Source of the DNA: Vulcanimicrobiota bacterium
GTDB lineage: Bacteria; Vulcanimicrobiota; Vulcanimicrobiia; Vulcanimicrobiales; Vulcanimicrobiaceae
NCBI GenBank assembly: GCA_019237435.1
Contig: JAFAHB010000267.1
Span: 1-6,286 of the forward strand
Direction of reading: 5' to 3'
DNA length: 6,286 bases
This document shows positions 1 to 6,109 of the stretch, piece by piece. Below the pieces are notes generated by a model, which was not told where the DNA came from, did not search any database, and saw only the letters and a list, made by a program, of their open reading frames with translations. Both the position numbers and the translations under genes were made by a program. Position 1 is the first letter of the stretch. Each line of letters starts with the position of its first letter.

Positions 1-439
1 ACGCCAAGTACTCGGGTACCATACGCCGCTGCTTTACCGCGGCGAAATTTACGATCTGATTTTTGCCGACGGCCAGACGTGGAACTTCAAACACGGCCCC
101 AATGCCCAGGCGATCAACGTCGCGCCCGATCTGGCGCAGGCCATGAGCTATAATCCACGCCTGAAGATCTTTTCCGCAAACGGATACTTCGATTTCGCCA
201 CGCCGTTTTTCGCCACGGTCTTCGCGCTCAATCACCTCAACCTCGCGCCCCCGCTGCAGCGCAACATCACCTACGGGTTCTACGACTCGGGGCATATGGT
301 CTATCTCCATCCCGAAGCGCTCGCGCGGTTTCACGACGACTTGGAACGCTGGTACAGCGTCACGCTGAGCCCTTCGACTCCGCTTCGACAAGCTGAGCGT
401 CGCTCGGGACAGACCCCGTCGAAGGGTGGCCAAAGGTGA
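1..439 (+). CDS. S10-family serine carboxypeptidase, C-terminal part (5' end outside window)
   Basis: The reading frame is open from base 2, giving 145 codons before TGA at 437-439. It aligns with the complete downstream S10 paralogue from about that protein's residue 380 onward. Over the 76 residues from DLAQAM to ERWY I count 54 identities without gaps. The S10 catalytic Asp is visible in SANGYFDFATP (Asp codon 191-193) and the catalytic His in DSGHMVY (His codon 293-295). The nucleophilic Ser and the NGGPGSS oxyanion region must lie upstream of the window. By family knowledge it removes C-terminal residues from peptides, and its paralogue's signal peptide suggests export. Homology ends at SVTLS. 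The last 23 or so residues are encoded by a palindromic repeat and have no counterpart in the paralogue, so the tail is probably not part of the enzyme fold. Its stop overlaps the next gene's GTG. ATG at 143 is an internal Met, not a start. Confidence 0.9.
   Translation, partial: RQVLGYHTPLLYRGEIYDLIFADGQTWNFKHGPNAQAINVAPDLAQAMSYNPRLKIFSANGYFDFATPFFATVFALNHLNLAPPLQRNITYGFYDSGHMVYLHPEALARFHDDLERWYSVTLSPSTPLRQAERRSGQTPSKGGQR
370..426. repeat. Palindromic dispersed repeat of the TTCGACAAGCT type
   Basis: The outer arms CCCTTCGAC (370-378) and GTCGAAGGG (418-426) are perfect 9-base inverted repeats. Inside them lies TTCGACAAGCTGAG (384-397), with a small inner stem GCTT/AAGC (382-385 and 390-393). 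From memory, variants of TTCGACAAGCTCAG recur as dispersed extragenic palindromes in many GC-rich environmental bacteria. Here the element covers the last codons of the upstream S10 gene. Its right end GAAGGG is well placed to be the ribosome binding site of the downstream one. No other full copy is visible in the window, so its dispersed nature rests on recall. Confidence 0.72.
421..426 (+). promoter_or_regulatory. Ribosome binding site GAAGGG for the second S10 gene, inside the repeat arm
   Basis: GAAGGG lies 9 bases before the GTG at 436 and is the only purine-rich stretch at a suitable distance. It is also the right arm of the 370-426 palindrome, so folding of the message would hide it. 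Ribosomes finishing the upstream gene at 439 would open the stem, which predicts coupled translation. Confidence 0.5.
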
Positions 440-1935
440 AGATACTGCTCGCGCCGGCGGCCGCATTTCTCATCGCGGCCGGGCCCGCCGCGCCCGCGCC
501 CACGCCGAGCTATCCGCCCGACGCGGTGACGACGCATACGATCGCGCTTGGCGGAAGGACCTACGCCTACACCGCACGCGCTGGCTCGATCGCGCTCGAG
601 AACGAGAAGGGCGAAACGAACTGCCGCATGTTCTACACGGCGTTCACCGCGAACGGCGTGGACCCGCGGACGCGACCCGTGACCTTTCTGTACAACGGCG
701 GCCCCGGAAGCTCGACGATCTGGTTGCGAATGGGCTCTTTCGGCCCGGTGCGCGTGCAAGCCGGCGACGCCGCGCCAACGCGCAACGCGCCATTCAATCT
801 GCTCGACAATCAATACTCGCTGCTCGATCGCACCGATCTCGTCTTTGTCGACGCCCCGGACACCGGCTTCAGCCGAATTGTCGGCGTCGGTAAGCCCAGC
901 GATTTCTTCGGGGTCGATCCCGACGTGCGCGCGTTCGCGCAGTTTGTGACGCGCTACCTCTCGGCGTTCGGCCGCTGGAACTCGCCGAAGTTTCTCTTTG
1001 GGGAGTCATACGGCACGCCGCGGTCGGCGATGCTCGTGAACGCCTTGCAACGGCAGGGTGTCGGAATCAACGGCGTCGTGCTGCTCTCCTCGATCCTCGA
1101 CTTTTCGCTCGACTGGAGCATCAACTTCAGCCCGACCGCGATCGGCGGCAACGATTGGGCGTTCGTGCTCTACCTGCCGACTGAAGCGGCGGCGGCGTGG
1201 TACCACCACGTTTTGCCCGGACCGGCGATCACGCTGGCTGCCTTGCTGCCGCAAGTCGAAGATTTTGCGACGCATGAATACCTGGAAGCGCTCGCACAAG
1301 GCGCGAACCTTCCGGCGGCGCAGTACGCAGACGTCGTGACGAAGCTGCATCAATACACCGGCCTTTCGGAGCAGTATATTCGGCAATCGAATTTGCGCGT
1401 TCCCTACACGCGTTACCAGACCGAGCTCTTACGCGAATCGGGCGTCGCGACCGGCCGGCTCGATGCGCGCTATACGTCGATCATGCTCGATCGAATCTCA
1501 GACCAGACGGACTTCGACCCGACCGATGCCGCGATCGACGCGGCGTTCGTCGCTGCCGGCAACTACTATGTGCGTCAAGTCTTGAACTATCAGACGACGC
1601 TGGTTTATCGGCCGATAACCTCGCTCTTCCGGCAGTGGGAGTGGAAGCACAACGGTAGCCTCCCAACCAACACCGCACAAGATCTCGCGGCAGCAATGTC
1701 GTTCAACCCGAATTTGAAGGTCTTTTCGGCGAACGGATATTACGATTTTGCGACCCCGTTCTACGCGACGGTCTACACGCTCAATCATCTTATGATGCCG
1801 GCGTCGCTGCAAGCGAACGTCAGCTATGGCTTTTACGATGCGGGACACATGGTTTACGTGCACCCTGAGGCGCTGACGCAGTTCCATGCCGACCTCGAAG
1901 CCTGGTACGCGCGAGTCTTAAATCCCGGCCGCTGA
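436..1935 (+). CDS. Secreted S10-family serine carboxypeptidase, complete
   Basis: The product has 499 residues, a normal length for bacterial S10 peptidases. Residues 1-21 look like a signal peptide: Lys2, then a hydrophobic Ala/Leu-rich stretch ending near GPAAPA. NGGPGSS at 87-93 is the family's oxyanion/substrate motif. Ser191 in FGESYGTPRS is the expected nucleophile, Asp437 in SANGYYDFATP and His471 in DAGHMVY the other triad members. It should release C-terminal amino acids from peptides outside the cytoplasm; the exact substrate cannot be read from sequence. The GTG start is preferred because it begins the signal peptide, has GAAGGG 9 bases upstream, and forms a GTGA overlap with the preceding paralogue's stop, so the two genes are probably co-translated. 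The protein has a single Cys (Cys63), so it cannot form the internal disulfides of eukaryotic S10 enzymes. Its 3' end overlaps the converging propeller gene by 18 bases. Confidence 0.93.
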   Translation: MKILLAPAAAFLIAAGPAAPAPTPSYPPDAVTTHTIALGGRTYAYTARAGSIALENEKGETNCRMFYTAFTANGVDPRTRPVTFLYNGGPGSSTIWLRMGSFGPVRVQAGDAAPTRNAPFNLLDNQYSLLDRTDLVFVDAPDTGFSRIVGVGKPSDFFGVDPDVRAFAQFVTRYLSAFGRWNSPKFLFGESYGTPRSAMLVNALQRQGVGINGVVLLSSILDFSLDWSINFSPTAIGGNDWAFVLYLPTEAAAAWYHHVLPGPAITLAALLPQVEDFATHEYLEALAQGANLPAAQYADVVTKLHQYTGLSEQYIRQSNLRVPYTRYQTELLRESGVATGRLDARYTSIMLDRISDQTDFDPTDAAIDAAFVAAGNYYVRQVLNYQTTLVYRPITSLFRQWEWKHNGSLPTNTAQDLAAAMSFNPNLKVFSANGYYDFATPFYATVYTLNHLMMPASLQANVSYGFYDAGHMVYVHPEALTQFHADLEAWYARVLNPGR

Positions 1936-4900
1936 CCGCGTCGATCGATAGATCGCAGATAGCTTCGCGTAGGCCGCCCGCATCGTCGGCGTCGGCGCAG
2001 CGTCGGCGCTCTCGACGGCGGCTTCGAGAGTGTCGAGTTGGCCCTCGAGAAAGAGGAAGCTGGTGATGTCGTGCGAGTACGCGCCCATCGAGTCGTCGGG
2101 ATTCGCGGGAAGTTCTTCGCCGACGAGGTTGCGGCGATAGGCGAGCGCGTTCTCTCCTGAGAGTCGCTTTGCATTGGCTTCAGCCTTCGTGCGCGCGGTT
2201 CCGACTTCGGCGCGAAGCGCCGCAACCTGGCGCGCGAGATCGTATTGCGCGCGCAGATCGGCGTCGCTTGCGGCGATCCGCGGATCGCGCATCACCCTGA
2301 CCGTGCGCGCGTACTCGTGCCCGTTAACGCTCAGTCGAATCGTGTAGTTGCCGGGCGGGACGAGTGGGCCGTCGGAGCGGGATTCGTGAAAATCCCAGAC
2401 GAAGCGATGCGCGCCCGCCGTCGTCGACGGCACCGGATGCTGCGCGATCCAATGCGTCGTGTACGGAACCGACTTGGGATCGGCAGGCTTGGGCGGATTG
2501 GCACTCGACCAATGCCGCACCATACTGCCGTCGCTTGCGAGCACGTCGAGAACGACGGCCGTGTGCGCAACGTCGGAGAGATAGTAGTCGACGTACGCGC
2601 CCACGGGCGCGTTGTCGGCCTGCGGCTCGTCGAGCGGGAGCGGCGTGCCCTCCTGGCTCGTCGGACGCACGCGGTAGGCGGCTTCGGGCGCAAACAGATA
2701 CGTGCCGCGGGTGGCAACCGCGTCGGCTAGCTGACGCAGCGGCGCAATATCGTCCATTACCCAAAAGGAGCGCCCGTGCGTCGCAATGACGAGATCGTCG
2801 CGGTGCACGGCGATGTCGCGTATCGACGTCACCGGAAGGTTGAGCTGCAGCGGCTGCCACGACCCTCCGTCGTCGAACGAAACGTAGACCCCCCGCTCGG
2901 TGCCGGCGTAGAGCAAGCCGCGCCGCGCTGGATCCTCCCGCACGGCGTTCACGAACGAGCCGTTGGGAATGCCGTTCGCGATTGCGGTCCAGGTCGCGCC
3001 GCCGTCGCGCGTGCGATAAATGTACGGCCGGTAATCGTCGAGGCGGTGGCGGTCGATCGCCGCATACGCCGTCGCGCTATCGAAATGCGACGCCTCGATG
3101 ATGCCGACTTTGCTCCACGACGTCAGCTGGGGCGGCGTCACGTTATGCCAACTGCGCGTGCCGTCTCGCGTCACCCAAACGTATCCGTCGTCAGTTCCGG
3201 CCCACACGACTTTCGCTTGCAGCGGTGACGGCGCAATCGCGTAAACCACGCCGTGGCGCTGCAGATTGTTGGTATCGGCCAACGTCGTTGGATCGAGATT
3301 AGACGGCGTTCCCTCATCGGGTCTCGTTAAGTCGGGACTGACGATCTGCCAAGTCAGCCCGCCGTCGCGCGAACGAAAGACGTTCTGATGACTGAAGTAG
3401 AGCGTCGAGCGATCGGCCGGCGAAAACGCTAACGGCAGCGTCCACGTGTTGCGCCAAACGGTCTGCGGATAGGCCATAGTCGGATCGACGTCTTGTTCCC
3501 AGCCGGTCGCCGGCATCTCGCGCGAGACACCCGCGTATCCCTGACCGCCGGAGTTGCCGTAGACGAGGCCGAGGTGGCGCGGATCGGCTGCAAGGGTCCC
3601 GTTCTCTCCGCCGACGTCGATTGGCCGAAACTCTTGATTGGAAGTCGTTCCGTACCGGCCTTGACTTGGTGCCATTACGGCGCCCGAGTCTTGCTGCGCG
3701 CCATACGCTGCGTACGGAAAGCCGTCGTCCACTGCGACGTGATAGAGCTGGGCGGTAGGCTGGTTGTACCACGAGCTCCACGTTTTCGCGGCGTTGAGCG
3801 TGACGATGACGCCCTGATCGCTGCCGAGAATCATGCGGTTGGAATCGCTCGGATCGACCCAAAGCGTGTGAAAATCGTCGCCGGTCGGATCGCCGAGTAT
3901 CGCATCGAAGCTTTTTCCGCCGTTGGTTGAACGGTAGGTCGCCGTGTTCATCACGTACACGACGTCGGGGTTGCGCGGATCGGCGGTGATGCCGCTGAAA
4001 TACCAGCCTCGCTGCCAAATACGCTGCTCGCCGTCTTCACGCGTCCAGGTCGCACCGCCATCGTCGGAGCGATAAACCCCGCCCAACCGCGGCGGGCTGT
4101 CCACGTTGGCATAGACGCGATGCGGCGCGGCTGCAGAGATCGAGAGTCCGATGCGTCCCACGTGCGCGGGCAGGCCTCTCGTGAGCTGCGTCCACGTCGC
4201 GCCGCCGTCGCTCGACTTGTAAAGGCCGCTCCCGGGCCCGTTCGACGGCGGATAGACGTTCCACGGCGGACGGCGCGTCTGCCAAAGCGCGGCGTACAAC
4301 ACGTTTGGATCGTCCGGCGCCATAATCAGCGCGGTCGCTCCGACGTCCGGCCCCTTGTAGAGAATTTTGCTCCACGTCTTGCCGCCGTCGGTCGTCTTGA
4401 AGACGCCGCGCTCCTCGTTAGGCCCGTACGCATGTCCGAGCGCGGCGACGTAGACGACGTTCGCGTTACGCGGATCGACGACGATTGCACCGATCTGTCT
4501 CGCATCAATCAGTCCGATGTGCGACCAGCTCCTACCGCCGTCGGTCGACTTGTACGCTCCGTTGCCGTAGGCGATGTCGGAGCGCATGTCCGCTTCGCCC
4601 GTACCGACGTAGATCGTTCGCGGATCGCTTGGTGCAACCGCAATCGAACCGATCGAAGCGATATCCTGATCGTCGAAGACAGGCTGCCAGGTGCGTCCCG
4701 CGTCCGTACTCTCCCAAACGCCGCCGTCAACCGCTCCGAAATAAAAATGATGCGGCTCTCCCGGCACCCCGGTCACTGCGAGCGCGCGTCCGCCGCGGAA
4801 CGGTCCGATGAGGCGCCAGTGCAGCGCGGTAAAATACGCAGGCGGAACGTTCGTTTCGGCGGCTTGCGCGCGGACCGCCGGCGCACCAAATGAAAGCGCA

Positions 4901-4938
4901 ATCAATAATGAGAGCAGGCGTCGCATAGACGCCTGCAT
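1918..4938 (-). CDS. Exported Asp-box (BNR) / VPS10-sortilin-like beta-propeller protein
   Basis: The product has 1006 residues. A signal peptide (MRRLLSLLIALSFGAPAVRA, cleavage near residue 24) precedes the family-typical start WRLIGPFRGGR (41-51). Asp-box motifs of the S/T-x-D-G-G-x-T-W type occur at about 77, 131, 182, 242, 291, 337, 523, 590, 643 and 687; those at 337 and 590 are degenerate. These sit at blade turns in sortilin/VPS10 and GH74-type propellers. LVIATHGRSFWVMDD (716-730) closes the propeller part. Residues 845-882 (RFVWDF, then PPGNYTIRLSVNG) resemble a FlgD-like/Ig-like module, and 885-1006 is largely helical. Such proteins are often labelled glycosyl hydrolase, but I see no catalytic signature, so binding or scaffolding is as likely. 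ATG at 4938 is used here. ATG at 4926 (1002 residues, starting MRR) is equally plausible, since neither has a strong ribosome binding site. There is no Cys in the protein. The TPM gene lies 48 bases upstream on the same strand. Confidence 0.9.
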   Translation of the reverse strand: MQASMRRLLSLLIALSFGAPAVRAQAAETNVPPAYFTALHWRLIGPFRGGRALAVTGVPGEPHHFYFGAVDGGVWESTDAGRTWQPVFDDQDIASIGSIAVAPSDPRTIYVGTGEADMRSDIAYGNGAYKSTDGGRSWSHIGLIDARQIGAIVVDPRNANVVYVAALGHAYGPNEERGVFKTTDGGKTWSKILYKGPDVGATALIMAPDDPNVLYAALWQTRRPPWNVYPPSNGPGSGLYKSSDGGATWTQLTRGLPAHVGRIGLSISAAAPHRVYANVDSPPRLGGVYRSDDGGATWTREDGEQRIWQRGWYFSGITADPRNPDVVYVMNTATYRSTNGGKSFDAILGDPTGDDFHTLWVDPSDSNRMILGSDQGVIVTLNAAKTWSSWYNQPTAQLYHVAVDDGFPYAAYGAQQDSGAVMAPSQGRYGTTSNQEFRPIDVGGENGTLAADPRHLGLVYGNSGGQGYAGVSREMPATGWEQDVDPTMAYPQTVWRNTWTLPLAFSPADRSTLYFSHQNVFRSRDGGLTWQIVSPDLTRPDEGTPSNLDPTTLADTNNLQRHGVVYAIAPSPLQAKVVWAGTDDGYVWVTRDGTRSWHNVTPPQLTSWSKVGIIEASHFDSATAYAAIDRHRLDDYRPYIYRTRDGGATWTAIANGIPNGSFVNAVREDPARRGLLYAGTERGVYVSFDDGGSWQPLQLNLPVTSIRDIAVHRDDLVIATHGRSFWVMDDIAPLRQLADAVATRGTYLFAPEAAYRVRPTSQEGTPLPLDEPQADNAPVGAYVDYYLSDVAHTAVVLDVLASDGSMVRHWSSANPPKPADPKSVPYTTHWIAQHPVPSTTAGAHRFVWDFHESRSDGPLVPPGNYTIRLSVNGHEYARTVRVMRDPRIAASDADLRAQYDLARQVAALRAEVGTARTKAEANAKRLSGENALAYRRNLVGEELPANPDDSMGAYSHDITSFLFLEGQLDTLEAAVESADAAPTPTMRAAYAKLSAIYRSTRSAAGI
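4914..4936 (-). promoter_or_regulatory. Perfect inverted repeat around the start codons of the propeller gene
   Basis: GCAGGCGTC (4914-4922) and GACGCCTGC (4928-4936) form a 9-base perfect inverted repeat with a 5-base loop. On the minus-strand message the stem begins with the final G of the first ATG (4936-4938) and the second ATG (4924-4926) lies across the loop. A GC-rich hairpin here could restrict ribosome access, or the DNA palindrome could be an operator. The structure is seen directly; the role is inferred. Confidence 0.45.
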
Positions 4939-4945
4939 TTTGTGC

Positions 4946-4986
4946 TTCGATTGCGCTCCCTGCGCCGCAGCGCCGAGTCGAAAGGG
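4946..4986 (-). repeat. Possible degenerate copy of the CCCTTCGACTC-type repeat
   Basis: Read on the minus strand just after the TPM stop codon, the sequence starts CCCTTTCGACTC (4986-4975), matching the first 11 bases of the repeat at 370 apart from one extra T. GC-rich self-complementary sequence follows, and TTCGA (4946-4950) faces TCGAA (4978-4982). Similarity beyond the first dozen bases is weak, so chance is possible. It fills most of the 48-base gap between the TPM and propeller genes. Confidence 0.3.
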
Positions 4987-6024
4987 TTACCAGCCGCCGC
5001 CGCTGTCGCCGCCTCCGCCGCCGATGTCGCCGCCGCCGAAACCACCGCCCGCATCGCCGCCAAAACCTCCGCCGCTCCAGTCGCCTCCGCTCGCGCCGCC
5101 CATGTCGGCTTGTCCGGCATCGCTTTGCCAGCCGCCTGAATCGCCGGCGCTGCCCCACCCACCGCCGGTGTCGCCCGGAAGTTGTCCGGCTTGTGTTGGA
5201 GCAATGCCGCCGCCCCCACCGCGGAAAAGCTCGTTACCGAGCCACGCACCGCCAAGGCCGCCGAGTAAACCGCTCCAGAAACTGCCGCCTCCGCCATATC
5301 CGCCATAACCATAACCGGGACCGTAGCCCGGCCCGTACCCGGGGCCGCCCGGAGGCGCCACACCGGGCGGGGCGCCGGGCGCGCCGCCGTAGTAGTGCGG
5401 CATCGACAAGGCGCGCAGAATCGAACGCAAGATCAAGAACGCGACGATCGCGATGAGGATCCACCAAAACATCGAGATATGGACTCCTGTCGTTTGCGCG
5501 ACGGGCCGCTGCATCGGCACCGCGCCGCCGGACGGTGCGCGCTGCTGCAAGCCGCCTAGATGCGCGCGATAGATGTTGAGAACGGCGTCGACCGCACCGG
5601 TGATTCCGGCGTCGTAGTTCTCGCTACGGAACTGCGCCTCCATCGAGGTACGAATCGAGCGCAGCACGTCGGGCGTGAACCAGCCGGCTTGCGCGCCGGC
5701 CCGATCCGGAACGATGATGTCGCGGCGGTCGTCGCGCGCGATGAAAACGAGGACGCCGTTGACGTTTTGCTGCGCAAACGCCGCCTGGGCGGCACTCTGC
5801 AAGGTCGCGCCGCCGAGCGACGGCGTCGTCACGACGACGATCTCCTTGCCCGTCTGCGCGTTGAAGCTCGAAATGCGCGAGTTGAGTGCAGCGACCGTCG
5901 ACGCCGAAAACATCCCGGCTTGGTCCTGCACGAAATCGCGGGCGATCGCAGGTAGGGCAAGCGCTGCCAGCAGCGCCATCCCCATGGCCGCCATCAGTTG
6001 AAGTCGCATAAGACCAGCCTTCAC
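4987..6024 (-). CDS. TPM-domain protein, membrane-anchored, with Gly-rich tail (YgcG-like)
   Basis: From the GTG at 6024 the product has 345 residues. Residues 1-28 are a signal peptide (Lys2, Arg7, hydrophobic core, ALPAIA cleavage site). A TPM domain (TLP18.3/Psb32/MOLO-1 type) spans about 30-157: FVQDQAGMFS, then EIVVVTTPSLGG, GVLVFIARDDRRDIIV and YDAGITGAVDAVL. One membrane segment (about 183-199, MFWWILIAIVAFLIL) follows, then a Pro/Gly/Tyr stretch (213-247), and a Gly-rich tail (267-345) ending GGGDSGGGW, as in YgcG-like proteins. Expected topology puts the TPM domain outside the cytoplasm. TPM proteins have been tied to phosphatase activity and to assembly or repair of membrane complexes, but the bacterial role is unsettled. 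GTG at 6024 is chosen for its GGAGG and signal peptide; ATG at 6009 is an alternative, while the longest frame from 6204 would overlap the divergent permease. The propeller gene follows after 48 bases, so an operon is possible. Confidence 0.87.
   Translation of the reverse strand: MKAGLMRLQLMAAMGMALLAALALPAIARDFVQDQAGMFSASTVAALNSRISSFNAQTGKEIVVVTTPSLGGATLQSAAQAAFAQQNVNGVLVFIARDDRRDIIVPDRAGAQAGWFTPDVLRSIRTSMEAQFRSENYDAGITGAVDAVLNIYRAHLGGLQQRAPSGGAVPMQRPVAQTTGVHISMFWWILIAIVAFLILRSILRALSMPHYYGGAPGAPPGVAPPGGPGYGPGYGPGYGYGGYGGGGSFWSGLLGGLGGAWLGNELFRGGGGGIAPTQAGQLPGDTGGGWGSAGDSGGWQSDAGQADMGGASGGDWSGGGFGGDAGGGFGGGDIGGGGGDSGGGW
4990..5172 (-). repeat. Gly-rich low-complexity coding repeat (tail of TPM protein)
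   Basis: This DNA encodes residues 285-345 of the TPM protein, about half Gly interspersed with Asp, Ser and Trp in irregular GGGx, GGD and GGW units. The opposite strand reads as a Pro-rich open frame only because GGN codons complement NCC codons. Such tails are common in YgcG-like proteins and are presumably disordered and surface-exposed or cytoplasmic, depending on topology. Confidence 0.7.
5296..5343 (-). repeat. PGYG tandem repeats in the TPM protein
   Basis: Residues 228-243 read PGYG three times, followed by YGGY, just after the membrane segment. The units use different synonymous codons, so they are not a recent DNA-level expansion. The segment joins the membrane anchor to the Gly-rich tail and is likely flexible. 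Confidence 0.65.
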
Positions 6025-6028
6025 AGCG

Positions 6029-6033
6029 CCTCC
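6029..6033 (-). promoter_or_regulatory. Ribosome binding site GGAGG deciding the GTG start of the TPM gene
   Basis: On the minus strand GGAGG lies 4 bases before GTG at 6024. That is slightly close but far better than for ATG 6009, where the gap is 19 bases. It is the strongest Shine-Dalgarno match in the window and rules out the long frame starting at 6204 as the main product. Confidence 0.7.
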
Positions 6034-6035
6034 TA

Positions 6036-6092
6036 CCGGTGCCTGCGCGGCGAAGTTTCGGCGCACCGGGCGGGAACTAAGGCGCCGCCCGG
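6036..6092. promoter_or_regulatory. Divergent intergenic region with two overlapping inverted repeats
   Basis: Between the TPM and permease genes (6025-6109) there are two inverted repeats. CCGGTGC (6036-6042) pairs with GCACCGG (6063-6069), and CCGGGCGG (6066-6073) pairs with CCGCCCGG (6085-6092). They share bases 6066-6069, so the two stems cannot form together. They could be operators for the divergent promoters or alternative leader hairpins before the permease start. High GC makes short palindromes easy to find. I see no convincing sigma-70 -35/-10 pair on either strand. Confidence 0.35.
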
Positions 6093-6109
6093 CTGAGAGT
6101 GGTCGCGAC

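Noticed and set aside
143..439. A stand-alone 98-residue gene starting at ATG 143.
   Set aside because: The frame is open to the window edge and upstream codons align with the paralogue (RQVL, YRGE versus YRPI), so 143 is an internal Met.
426..893. Arg-rich open frame overlapping the second S10 gene.
   Set aside because: It is a frame-shifted shadow of the peptidase gene with random-looking Arg/Ala-rich composition, as are the similar frames at 1058-1339 and 2245-3228.
1935..1960. Terminator hairpin CGATC-GATA-GATCG after the second S10 gene.
   Set aside because: The stem is only five pairs with no T tract, and it lies inside the propeller coding region.
4914..4945. Rho-independent terminator on the plus strand (GC-rich stem followed by ATTTTG).
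   Set aside because: No plus-strand gene ends nearby, and the T run is only four bases. The structure is better explained by its position over the propeller start codons.
4808..5308. Plus-strand open frame encoding a strongly Pro-rich protein.
   Set aside because: It is the antisense of the Gly-rich TPM tail and of the propeller signal-peptide region; GGN codons read as NCC produce Pro runs. It has no domain.
6073..6107. ECF-sigma promoter with a GGAAC -35 box before the permease.
   Set aside because: No GTC-like -10 element lies at 16-17 bases. The nearest, at 6102, is about 24 bases away and nearly touches the start codon.
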